Assembly: GCA_947561715.1 (NCBI GenBank)
Contig: OX387200.1
Span: forward strand, 2,792,501-2,856,500
DNA length: 64,000 nt
Source of the DNA: Ascidia mentula
Taxonomy: Eukaryota > Chordata > Ascidiacea > Phlebobranchia > Ascidiidae
Direction: 5' to 3'
This document shows, one piece after another, positions 33,701 to 46,100 of this stretch; position 1 is the stretch's first letter, and each line of letters opens with the position of its first letter. The notes beneath the pieces were generated by a model, which worked only from the letters and a program-made list of their open reading frames with translations, was not told the DNA's origin and searched no databases. The position numbers and the translations under genes are program-made.

Positions 33701-36700
33701 CACTTTTCCGCCTTCAGAACAAGCAGCATGTTAAAATCACATGATCAAAATTAGCCGCGCTCAGTTACCACGATTAACAACCGCCGAATTAAAGTAATGT
33801 AAGATCTTACCCTTCTCCCACTTCTGCATGAGATTTTTCTCCTGAGTTCCGATTAATTCGTTCATCATATCCACCTTGGGCGGGGGAATCACCGTTTCGC
33901 GGAATGGCACAATCGGTTCTGAAGCGTTAACCTCAATTTTAGCGAATCTGTATAATGATGAATTGTGGGTAAATGCATGTGACGTCATATTGATTTTACA
34001 TTAAAATATCATTGGTAAAAATTTAAAAATAACAAATGATAACAGCTTGTACTTAAAAAGGGCAGCGGTTAAGTTTTTTGTTTATTACATTTTTTAAACA
34101 TTTGTACAGATTTAACATTGCCAAATAAGACCCATGAACAACGATATACAAAGATTACATCAACTATTTTTTCTTTTTTTCCCATAAACTTAACTGTGTA
34201 TGGCAAACCATGGAATGTATTCTCTACAAAGTTCGAACAAACCTAGTTCTCAGGTCATCGAGACATCTCTGCAGATGAACTTCTCCTGCTGCGACGATCA
34301 CGTGTTCCCCAGTCTCCTGCACTAAGACTTGTACGCACGGGTCGGCTTGATTCAATAACTTCAATCCGTTCATCAAACTTCCCATTTCACCTGAAAAAAG
34401 GCACACTTGTGTATGGATTTTGAAGGTTAAATTAACATTAACATTAAACTACAGTATTAGGACATGTGAATTTAACAACAATGCAGACAAGACAACAAAG
34501 GCCTAGAATATCGTTTTTGTAGGACATGCGAAATGAGCCCCCACGTGAACACTTTGTAGTGTCAATTAAAACGCAACTTTAACTGCATTAAAAACAGTCA
34601 AATATGGGCAAAAACACAATTTTAGGGGGTGTTTTCACAAATTGACGATAAAAATTAAGCAATATTTTAAAATTTAAAAACTTACTGAGCAGCTTTGGTT
34701 CCACAGCTACACGGATAATGGGAGCGCTGTCAAGGGACAAAGCACTGAACGGAGGGCAGGCCACAGTGCTACTAAGTGTGGCAGAGTTAAGAATGTGATC
34801 CTCAAGGCCCCCAATACCTGAAGCAAAAACAAGGGTGAAAAAAATCATGAAGAAAATGTCTGTTTGATCGGCATTTTCAGTTTTACACAGAAGTTCTCGA
34901 TACGGTTTTCGATCGACAACGTGCAAGGGTAGCTTAGTTCTAATCTATATCCAATCAGGTTTCTAACAAGTTATATAAGAGCAAACCTAAGTCACCTGTA
35001 TTTCAGTTGTTTTATTTTTATATTTTTCGCATTAATTCGGCATCATCAGTATCACTTTTTCAAATAAAATCAATCAGGGTTCTATTATTATTTTCAACAG
35101 TAAAACATTTGCACTGGACAGAGCATTCAGACATTTGTGTTTGTTTCAATGCGACGTACCAACTATGCACCCAGCCGGTGCTTCTTCCACATTCTCCAAT
35201 TCCCTGCCCATCCACAAGTAAACGCTTGAAACACTGGCTTGGGTGATGTAAGGATTCGACGCGATCACGTCGTCCAGCTGAGTTTCATCCTAAATATCCA
35301 CAATGGAAAAGTCGTTTTTAAATTACAACGTAAAGTACTGGTTTCTGTAACTAGCATTAAAAGCAGATTAAACTAAGTCCAAATAAACTTAAACTGGAAA
35401 GTATGTGAGTAAAGCTGTTTTTTAAATTTCAGAGTTTTTTTTAAGTGGGATTCTTTTAACATTTTGGACATCTGAATACAATGCCTTTGTCGGTACAATT
35501 TCGGGAAAGTCCAACCAGCTTAATCAAGGTTACCGGCTTTCTTAACTTCAAAAGAAACTATACCTGCTCCAACGCATCTGTAAATGCCGAGGGATTGTGC
35601 TTGGGTCCCAACACGTATAATGTCTGCCCAGCCCGTAAAGTGCCGCTGAAAACCCGGGCGAACGCCACAAAATGTTGCTCCTTTTTCGGTTGTGTTTCTT
35701 CATTTTCCTGTGGCTGTTGAGCATTTTTAGACGGAGCCGCAGAATTGTCACATCCCATGGGTTTCGCACCCCGGGATTCCCCCTGTTCGTTTGCGGTACG
35801 TTCAGCGTGACGTAATCTCGCTGCTTCACGCCTTCGTTGAAGTTCTTCAGCCGTTAAGGGCCTAAAACATTTGGGTGAAAATAGAGATTACACAAAAAGT
35901 AAAAAATACTTTTAAGCATTTTTAAAGACAAAAAAACAAACATTTTGTAGCACTTTGCCGAAATTGTATACGGTTCTGAGAATAAAAAGACTGGCCCATA
36001 CTGTTATCAACATTGCCATGTTGAAACGTTTCGGCAAAAACTTATGCCATCATCAGTATGGGCCAGTGTTTTTATTCTCAGAATTATGAGTAGGGGTAAA
36101 TCCGTGAATTGTGTTACCATGTATACAGTTGTTTTATTGTTGCACAATCTTCATGTTCAAACGCGGGTTGCACGGAAACTTAGCAACTTATTTGCTGTGT
36201 TAAAAAAAATTTAATTTACCTCTGCTTATTTTCAGGAAGCACTTTGCTGTCCACTGCTACCATCTTTGAAACGAGGATAATCGGAATATCAGACGAAGAA
36301 TCGCATTTGAGAAATTCTGAGATGAAAAAAAATAAAACTTACAAGAAAAATACACGCATTTGTTTGTCTCAAAGCTATAAATTAACTTTTTACCTTGCTT
36401 AAGTGCCTGTGATGGTTCAGGGAGCGATGAAAAACTTTTTGTTGCTCCACACATCAAACCTTCTATCCTTTCTTCAGGTAAGTTGTTGGGGGATGGAATG
36501 TGGTGGCAAACACTCGCTTTAATACAAACTTTACATCAAACAATACACACCAATTAGTGTTTTCTATGTTATGAAATATGCATAAAAACACTGACAGCGG
36601 TAAAGGGTTGATTGACTGCTTGCCAGGGTCCTTTGATTCAACCAGATCAAGTTTACTTTCATTAATATATATGTGAATACTTTTTCACATTAACCAAACA

Positions 36701-38961
36701 ATACATATAATCATATTTTCAGGAGTCAAATTAAAAATTTAATATCTGCCAAGATATAAATTGTGCAACATGTAAGTAAGAAGAAAATTTTTTTTTTACT
36801 TACAAAGAACAGCTTTGGCAAGTGGCAGCCACTGACTGCAGATGGCGTGAAGATACGACTTTGGTTCAGATTTTGAAATTCTGCTGTCTCTTGCTGACAC
36901 TTTGATGTTTAAGGATGATGTGATCTTCTCACACCTTTCAGGATCCCTGAAGCAATGCGGTAAAATCTTTACATGGCAGAGTAAGTACAATGGATATTTT
37001 TATTTGCAAGTGGGCGCCTGACTCGATAACCTTTATGGTTTTATCGGTGCCTATGCCATTTCATTTCTTTGTATATTGTTCTTTGCTTAGTTGCTTTTTT
37101 CGCAAAATAAACATGATTTGATTTGAAGTCCTTACCTTCGAACCAACACTGTGTCATACAACGACCAAAGGTTTTCCAAAATAAACTGAACAAAAAGTGG
37201 TTTCTTCCCCTTTGTCTGCAAATGTTATGGTTCAGTTTTGAGTTTTTGTTTGAATCTTTCAAGATGTTTACCTGAGCACCTTTCACAATTTTCTTTGCTT
37301 TAGTGTTGACGTAATAATCACCCCACAGTGTTTTACAAAGGACTGATTCTTTTATTCCCAACTTTTCAGAAAAGAACTTTGCGAATGTCTGCACCCTTAA
37401 CAAGACAATATCCTTTGTTTATTTTTAACACAGTTGATACTTTTACAAATATTCTTTGCCAAATGTCACAATAAGAATCAACCAGTTCATTAGAAAAACT
37501 TTTAAACCCTTTTAAAACGCAAAAACTTTCTCGAAAAATTAAAACTTGAATTTACACTCAATACTCACTGAAAACCCCAACCATCAGCTGCACTGGCAAA
37601 CACTACATTTCCCTTTTCAGGCGCAAAATATAACTCTGTGTCGTCAATATCATCCAATCCACTGCTCCAGTCATATACTACCTACAATTTACAACCAGTT
37701 TAAGCTTACTTCTGGCCATTGAAGGAAAACATTAACAAACCGTACATTTCCATCCTTTAATCTCTTCTGCGTTTGTGAATTATTCTGGGCACTCTTTTCC
37801 AAAACTTCAGCAGTAAATAAACTGCCTGTAACAGCATTGATCTGCAAAAACACACAAAATACCTCAAAAAAAGTTTTACAGAAATATACCAGAAAGCTGA
37901 CTAAATAACATTAAACAAAATACAAACCCAAGCAGGTGTGTGTAAAATTTAAAGCATTTTATTGTTGCTTGCCGGGTGAAACTGTTGTTGGTTTCAGTAT
38001 TTATATAACCTTAAACATGCTGTATTCACAATAAGCACCTGTTCCATGAGTCTCTGCAAGTGCAAATGAGCTTCCAGAGGAGTGTAGCACAGCTCAGAGA
38101 TGAGGCGATCGACTTTGTTTAATACCAACACTGGAGTCAACTTTTCTAACCAAGCTTGCTTCAAAACAGCTTTTGTCTGCAAAGACAACAGTATTACATC
38201 AGTATACATCGAAAAATGTTTTGGTAACCTATATTGGTTAACAACCATTACCTGTGGACATACACCTTCCACAACATCGACAACCACAACAGCTCCATCA
38301 CATAACCGCACAGCTGTTGAAACTTCACTGCTAAAATCCACATGGCCAGGAGAATCAATCAGATTTACAAGAAACTCTTTGCCACCATCTGTTTTTTACA
38401 AGAAAATATAAAAATTAACAAACAGTTAGTTTTTGTGTCTTTTTCAAAAACATTCATGAGATAAATATGAAATGTAGGCAGTTTAATTTTATATACACTG
38501 TGAAATTGTTTCAAAACTACAATATCCGATAGAAAAACACACCTTGGCTGTAATGCAGGGCAATTGCACTGGATTTCATGGTTATTCCCCTCTTTTGTTC
38601 ATCTTCACGACTGTCCATGTATCTCAGCTAAATATAAAAGTTGAAATTAGGAAAAGTTGATGTGTAACGTATGTTATCTAACCTTTCCAGCCATTCGATT
38701 GGAAATGATACCATTGCTAGCAATGAGTGAATCTGCCAGGGTTGTCTTTCCTGAAAGGATTTGTGTTTGAGTTGTATAGTTAAACAAGATTAATGCAAAA
38801 CCATACCATGATCAAGAAAATTATCATATTAGAGTAATTCTATAGGCTATACTTACAACCTAAGTCATACCATGATCAACGTGGGCCAGAATACAAATGT
38901 TTCTCAAGTTGTCAACATTTTGCTGAAGTTCCTTAATTTTCTCTGTTGTCGTTGTCCGCAT
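30758..38961 (-). CDS. EFL1: EFL1, elongation factor-like GTPase 1 (60S ribosome maturation)
   Basis: Twenty-three exons with consistent phases sum to 3,525 nt (1,174 residues; human EFL1 is about 1,120). Exons on the minus strand: 38961-38871, 38750-38683, 38627-38543, 38388-38252, 38176-38039, 37841-37746, 37681-37569, 37395-37272, 37215-37136, 36946-36804, 36516-36394, 36316-36220, 35861-35564, 35289-35160, 34817-34686, 34390-34243, 33947-33811, 33648-33531, 33413-33248, 32864-32284, 31953-31808, 31677-31493 and 30946-30758. GTPase motifs are G1 AHVDHGKTT (split over exons 1-2), G2 'RGIT', G3 'DSPGH' and G4 'NKVD'. Later EF2-like parts include '[11 protein letters not shown]', '[10 protein letters not shown]', '[19 protein letters not shown]', '[12 protein letters not shown]', '[20 protein letters not shown]' and the end '[19 protein letters not shown]'. 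With SBDS the enzyme evicts eIF6 from cytoplasmic pre-60S subunits. Exons 13 and 20 contain charged, family-variable inserts. The exon 6 donor is the least sure border: only a GTACGG donor keeps the frame. Confidence 0.95.
31151..31247. repeat. Near-perfect long inverted repeat (hairpin) in last EFL1 intron
   Basis: Two arms of about 44-49 nt flank a 4-nt spacer. They differ by one 5-nt insertion and one substitution. The inner arms read CGTTTCGAACACTAACTG and its exact complement; the outer ends read CTAAAATGCTGTTAATCAT. It could be a foldback MITE or a very long hairpin RNA. Confidence 0.85.
35974..36083. mobile_element. MITE-like element with 30-nt terminal inverted repeats in EFL1 intron 12
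   Basis: The left end begins TTCTGAGAATAAAAAGACTG and the right end finishes in its complement. The two 30-nt termini differ at one position. The short interior contains CGTTTCGGCAAAAACTTATG. The 110-nt size and lack of coding fit a miniature inverted-repeat element. No clear target-site duplication was found. Confidence 0.75.
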
Positions 38962-41900
38962 TTTTGCTTTTCTCTTCAAAATTGTAAAATATTTTTCTTT
39001 TTTAGTTTTGTAACATTCTTAGTGTAACATTCTTACAATGTTCCATCAACTAGCATTTAAGGCAAACATTTACCTTGTAAGTATGTTATCTGATAACACC
39101 AACCGTGATGTTGTTTGACGAAAAGTTGTTGCGTTATTGATAACTTTTAGATAATCTTGCAATACAACGTGCATAGTAAACTTGAATCAACGCGCAAATC
39201 AGCTGTTTCATGCCTGTTGCGCAACACTGAGCACAGACAAATTCAGCGCTTGATCAATCAAGCACGCCATCAATAAATTTTGCAGTAAAATCCATTTGGT
39301 AAAAAATATAATAATTTACAAAAATAATTTGACAATGATAACGGGTTCTTGCAGCAATATCCATAAAACAAAGGCTTCAAACTTTCAAACATATTTTGTG
39401 TATTCCCAACGTCCTAATCTGAAATCTCCTCACAAGCACTTTTATTTTTTGCAGAGTTTTATCGGGATTTCGGTATCTAATTTGTTACTAGCCCAGTTTA
39501 AAACTTTATTTTAATTACGCTGACATGGTCGTATTTTAAGCAAAATGTATTTGTTGCACATAAAGAGTCATTTAAGCTGTTGCAATAGCGGTGTCACGAA
39601 GCAGAATAATCACCTGTTCACATTTTCAAGAGCATACCGGCCTTACTTGGCGAAAATGCAACACACTGTTACAAGGGCCAGTTTTTCGGAATGATGTATT
39701 TGAAAAACATCCATAATATGGTTGTATTTTCACATAATATTTTACGCTTGTTCGGAAAATTAGATCAAGCAAGGTTATAAGACTTAAAATGATGCGTTCA
39801 AATAACTATTTTCAGCGCGCTATAATAAACTTCAGAATTACAAGCCCAGTTGAGTATGTTTAGAAGCGGTACAAACAAAACTTGTTACCAAGGCAACAGA
39901 CATTTATCAGGGCTTGGCCTTTCACAGTTGAATTAACCTGCGTTCCTAAAAGTGCGTCAACGAACTTAAATTGAATTCTATTTAAAGTTTGTTATTTTGA
40001 TTTTGTAACCGGGTGTCGATTTTACTGCTGTGTGTGGTGCCATAAGTAACATTTTGGATACCGAAGGTCGCAGTGATTTTGTGCCGATTTAACAAAAAAT
40101 AAACATTCCATCCTAAAAATTTAGTTTATTGAGCAGGAATAATCGAGAGGGCGTCCAATATATATTAGGGATGGGCAAGCTTGTCAACACAAGGGCCCTG
40201 AAGTTAACAATAATGTAGCAAGCGGGTCAAGTGCTTTACGAGTGTGAAGTAAAATCGTAGTTGCCGCAAACAACAACGCACAGAATATATTTAGCAAAAC
40301 GCCTAAAAAAATGTCACAGCGGTTTCAGTATAGTTTGAACATGGCCTTGAGCTAACCATGCAGCCAAACTTCGACATTTGGGAAAACCGCAGTGAACAGT
40401 TAACATTTCCTGTGTGGAACTTGCGTTTCTGCAAATATGTCACGAATGCAAAAAAAACGTTTCTCGACGTCACGATGTACCGGTGCCGCAGTCTCTAACT
40501 TCAAAACTATGTTGATTAGTAATGAACATGCGCTTTTATATTCGGGTGTTTGAGGTTATGAAACGCTAGATCTTTTCAGTTCTAAAATACGTGAGGAGAT
40601 TCTACATACCGCAGAACATTAGATAGTAATGAAATATAGGTTGGCTACGAAAGCTTAAATCTTGCCATGGAAGAGCATGCATTATTTCTGCCTTGTCTGA
40701 TTACTGTGGTAGAGATCTTACAAGCATGTGAAAGTTGCCTGGCAAGTTGTGCGCTTGCGCACCAGTTTATCTAGGCCACAATATACACCCCTAATTACTG
40801 CAGCTCAGTCGGTAGAGCGTTGAGCCCGGTATGTCAAGATCCTCCTCAGATACGTGATTTTTCAATTAATTTACGACATGTCAGAAAACATAGCTTCGAT
40901 CCAGTTTGGCTGCGACGTCAGTGTTCAGGTAAAGGGAGCTGAACGTTGTGGTTTTCTGTTATATAGAAGTTAATGCATGGCTTTGCTTTGCGATATCTGG
41001 GCAATATTTACGCACTAAAAATTTGTAGGAAACTTAAAGGCTTTTATAGTCGCTTATTCTCTAAGGCGTTGGTTCTCAACAAGGGTAATTCTACTTCTTG
41101 GGGAAAATAAGGGAGAACAAATTTCAATTTTCGGTCGAAATTTTTCTGAGAAACACAAATGGTTCGTATTATTTGGTCTGGATTCGTTTTGTAGTGTAAC
41201 GCATATACGACAAGGACAAAAGGGTTAAAAATACAAGCACAATGAAATCAAAGGTATTATTGTATGATGGAGGGGGAGCGTAAATTTTAGTTCGGAGAAC
41301 AAAGAGGATTGTCCATATAGCGAAAACACATATAAATGTTTAATTTATTTAATACGTTTCGGCAGCAACTCATTCGAACATCAGTTCAATACTAAGGCGT
41401 GACTGGTCTAACTCCACTGTAGCGAACAAAGTATTAAAATAGAATTTGGCCTGGCTACGTAGGTTACCCATTTTCCTCTCGGAATTGTGAGTAAATCCGT
41501 GAGTAATGTTCTTGGGTAAATTTTGTTTTCGAAAAACGTCCAGGAGTAAACAAGAAAAAAGGGGATGTCGCCGCGAAGCTATGCTTTTAAGAAAACAACA
41601 CCACCGTTACTTGCTGTTGACAGAGGGTAAACGCAGCAATAACACTCCCATCGTCCGTTGAATTTTGTCTGTACACAGTCATAGGGGTATGACAAAAATC
41701 GGATCATTTGCTTTGTGAGGGGGTTTAATGTTTGGCAATAACCCGTGTCAGACGGGTGTGCGTACGGACCCTTTTGTTTGCTCGAAGTAATACGTCAGTT
41801 GCTGTAGGTCCGGCAGGTATAACATGCCAGGCCTGTGCGACATACCGAGCTCGTTAAATTTGTGAGGCTGTTTGAAGGGTAACATCACTTGCAAATGATA

Positions 41901-43177
41901 TGAGATTGAGGCAAGACAAAATCTGCGAAAGGTTGTAATTTGGTCGGCCGGGTTGGCATTTAGTGTCGCAGGAAGCAAAAACATTCAAGGAAATGTGTTA
42001 GCAGCCAAGTAATTTAATGCACATGTTAAGTTAGATGTTTTGGTACAACCTGCTTCATGATGGCCTCGTTGCAACTTTTTTTGACAAAAATTGTATTTCG
42101 ATGATAAGCCGACTAACGTTCTCACGGAAATGCTATATCGCCTTCTCACATGCAGCAAGCTTGCGGCATTCGCCCACGGGTGATCGACAGAGCAACATGT
42201 CAAGCGTGAAAAAGGCAGCTATGTGACGCAATGCAGGACGCCTCCATACGCTATTGCCAAGTGCCTGGTATTTGCCTGGAACTCGAATAAAACATATAGT
42301 TGGCACAGCTAAAAAGTACAACGGGAAAAAGTATGACACTGCGAAAGTAGGTGACGCAAAACGGAAGAGAAGTCGTTTCCATAGAGTCGAACAAATTGGT
42401 GGGCGATGTTTGATGACCCACTATAGGAAAGCTGGTCAGAGAGGGAAGGTTTAGCAAGCAAGCGTTATTTGTCAGTTCAGTTTAGTATGGAAAGCTTATT
42501 GAGGTTAGGAAATTTCTGGAAATTAATATTTCCCGGTAGTTTCGTTGGATCTTATGACGGAAAGTTTCGATTCGGTTAAGCGGCCAATCGTGCGACTGAT
42601 TGAACGTGGCGTTTTTCCAATCAGTTTGGAAAAGGCGTTTGTTGTGGCTGAAGATGTATCGGTATACTTAAAGCTGGCAGGTTGTCCTGGATTTTAAGAG
42701 GAGTGGTTTTATCTCTAATCAATGCAGTGCAAAGCTATGTACCTTGAATTACCTGTTTGCTCAATCTCAAGCTAGCCTGCAAAAATACTTGCGCAAAAAC
42801 TTTTAGGGAGTTAACCTAGAACACAATGTTGTAATGCGAAAGTTAAACATATTTAATTTGGGTGCAAAAGGTTAATATTATAACAGATATACCCATGTAC
42901 ATACATATCATATGTGAAGCTTAACTTTCATGAAAATCAGCTTGTTCACTTTCAATACGTTGTAAATGTGGAACGTAACCAACCGCACTCCTCAGTATGG
43001 CAAACAATACCCAATCGTCGTCAAAGGCTGTAACAAAGCAATGCTTGTGTTTCTGCACAGCTTTACAGCACATTAGGTACATGAGGCGTTAACTGTCGAA
43101 GTAAAATCAGAGAAGCGATTATTTAGCCACGGCTGCTGCATTTTGACCCCATCTGGACCCATTCGAAAACCCTGAAA
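38962..43177. other. Gene-poor interval between EFL1 and the SLCO array
   Basis: No gene supported. It should contain the EFL1 promoter (the gene points left from 38961) and the 5' flank of the first SLCO gene. One composite repeat with a tRNA-like head lies at 40695-40880. Short open frames near 42254-42454 have no motif or splice support. Confidence 0.45.
40695..40880 (+). mobile_element. Composite SINE-like element, plus orientation
   Basis: GTGGTAGAGATC, then GTGAAAGTTGCCTGGCAAG and CCACAATATACACC, then the tRNA-like head GCAGCTCAGTCGGTAGAGCG. It preserves the leader-plus-head arrangement of the 6850-7180 copy; the body decays after the head. Confidence 0.6.
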
Positions 43178-46100
43178 ATGGCCCCTGACGCTGACAAGAA
43201 TGGCAACGAAAAGAGCTCGGTCCATTCGTTTGAGGTCAAGGTCAAAAGGTCATCGTCCGATGGCTCGTCTGTATTTGATGAGGAGGAGGATTACAAGTGT
43301 GGTTGGGGCAAGTTTACTCCATCCTGCCTCCAATTTTGCAACAACGCTAAAGGCTTCCTGGTGGCATATTGCTTTTTCGTCATTATTCAAGGTGGGTCCA
43401 AGCAATGTTATCGGTAAAAAACGAGTATTTACATTACGCTGTGATTCAATCAGTATTTAGCGTTTAAAACTTGTTATCGGAAAATGTAACGGTTAAAAGC
43501 GTGCAGTAACTATACAGTATGAACAGATAATTTTAATCTACACGATACCAACCCCTGGATGGCTGGATTTGGTCATCGGGCCAGAGTTAGTCCATGTCTG
43601 GTGTATACGGTTACAGTCAATGGATCAAACTTCCAAAACACGCCAACACAAATAGTTGCGAATTTTGCCCTATATTCCTGTTTTTGAATGCCATTTATAA
43701 ATGCACAAGATAAGGATGGAATAGGTTTAAACAGACCTGTTACTGAGGTATAATTGTAAACAACAGAACAATGTAAGTGTTGGGTATGTGTGCCGCCCAC
43801 TACTTACTGTTGGGTCATTTCCCATCTGACACAAACACTCAGCAATCGATCGATTAGGAGGACACATTGTTACGTAACAATGACGTAGAGAATAAACGCG
43901 TGGGAGGTTTATCCACAATGGAGTGATAGATGGCAAACGTCACAAAGGTTATTTGGACTAACCGGATATTGTAATACAAAGAAGCGTGTATAGTTGGGAT
44001 TGAAGGAATTGCACAAATAGCCCCAGATTTAAGATTGTACCCAAATGCCAAAGATTGCACGCACAACCAAGTAAAATATGGCAGAAATATATCCTTTTTT
44101 CAGCATTTTTCCAGCACGAAATGAAATGTTGTGCTGCTAACGTGCTTGTAACACCACCAAAACACATTTGAACGCTGCAGAGTCGATTTTGTCGATCAAA
44201 TACACTGCGTCCTACCTCAGCATATAATGAAGACTAGGAGATGTCATAAAAATCGCCTGGTTTAAAAATTAACCACCGAATCACGAGTTGGCATTGTGCA
44301 AGATGAACTGTACAGAGCATACGCGGTTGCATGATTTATTGCAGGCCAATGTACCTTGTGTCTGCAAATGTCAATATTAGTCTTACAAGGCAATGCCTCA
44401 CATGAAATCTGGCAGTTTTGTCCATTGCGTTCTTGCAAAGCAGTGTCACTCAAACTGTTTATAAGCGACGCACTTGGAAAAATTCACAGCCTTTGAGACA
44501 AACTAATTTTGTTTAAATTGTTGCGCGATGAACGCTACATCCGTCACGGTTCGACTATTTTTACGCGCTAAGGCCTCGTAAAGACCCGATTTCTCCACAT
44601 AAACACTTTAAAGGTGCCGAGACTGGTTTATTTTACAACAAATTCCGGGTATTAAAAATCCAGTTCTGGTAACACCGCGTCGTTAAGCTGTCGAACTGTT
44701 TGCACAACCTTGAGCAGCAGAAAACGAGTAAACGACACGTGAATGGTGAAGCAAACACTTACGTGCATGACATAACACATTCATTAATCGCCGCATAGTC
44801 TTTGATGTTAGGCTTGTTCCATTAATCATTGAGCATGACTTGGTCATTTTCAATGAAAAAAGACGACACCGGTGAATTTAACGTGAATTTTTCACCTTTT
44901 TCACTTCCCTATATATTTGAATAAAAAACTGGCGATTCTGTTACATCGAAATATGCATTTGTCTTTTATAAAAGCTGACCGACTTTAAATACACTATATA
45001 ACAAAACATTGAATCGTTGAGGGCGTGGCCTTGTGGGTAAAATTGGGAGGGATTCCTGTAACTGTTAACAGGAATTGCATTTCTTCTTGTGAATCTGCCC
45101 CCTGGTAGCGCACAACACATCATTAGTCATACAATACTGAAAACCCACAAATCTATTCTTTCAGGGTCCCTTGTAAACGGATTTGTCAACGTAAGCATCT
45201 CAACATTGGAACGGCGCTTCGGGTTGACGAGTTCGGAGACCGGGGTCATTTCGACTGGATACGATATCGCGTTCTGCGTCCTCACCATGTTCGTCACATA
45301 CTTCGGTTCCAGATCCCACAGACCGAGATGGGTTGGGATCGGTTGCTTCATCATGGGTGTCGGGGCGCTTGTCTTCTCTCTGCCACATTTCACAACCCCC
45401 AACTACGAGTATGCTGAGGATTTTACAGGTGGGGGTTTTTTCTGCTAGTTTTTAGACGTTATTTGTTGTTTTGTGAGCTGCTGACAAATGACCACTGTTT
45501 CGACATACAACGTCTCATCAGTGCAGCTTGGTGATTTATTATGATTGTGTGATGCTAAAGAAAAAAAAGATATTTAGTAACGTTTGTAAACGCATTTAGC
45601 AAGATGCAAACAGAGCCACGGTTTCTACCTCTCTTATCATTTGATCATATAAAGAGATATCGTATTTACTCCATTGCTTGTACATGGTTTTTAAAATAAT
45701 TGCAAACTTCTTTTAATCGCAACTTGTGGCCTACGTTGAAGAGTTTTTAAAACAGGATAATATTCCTTTATAAAATTTATGAGTTAATGATGTATTTGAA
45801 ATAATTGACCTAAAAGTGAGACTTAATGCTCTCAAATAACGCTGAGTGGAGTACACCGAATTATGATGAAATGAAACAAACATACAAGTCGTGAAATGGA
45901 AACCGAATAAACCGAAAAGGTTGCAGAGCAAAACGTCTATTATCGTGATTTCCTTTTGGAAATAAGGGACAAAAATTCCAATTATAAGGAGTTTCGTCAT
46001 TGCATGTGACAGTACTTTTCCATCGTGCAACGCATTCGAATATCATCACGCCATAACTGAGTCACTAACGGTCGATGTGTGCATATATATAGGGTCACAT

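Noticed and set aside
40800-40830. Possible tRNA gene (GCAGCTCAGTCGGTAGAGCG)
   Set aside because: Only the D-arm-like box is intact and a cloverleaf cannot be completed; it matches the composite SINE-like element.
45460-45560. Shared words with 25740-25830 (TGTGAGCTGC, CATCAGTGCAGCT)
   Set aside because: Suggestive of another dispersed repeat, but the similarity is too patchy by eye to define ends or a family.
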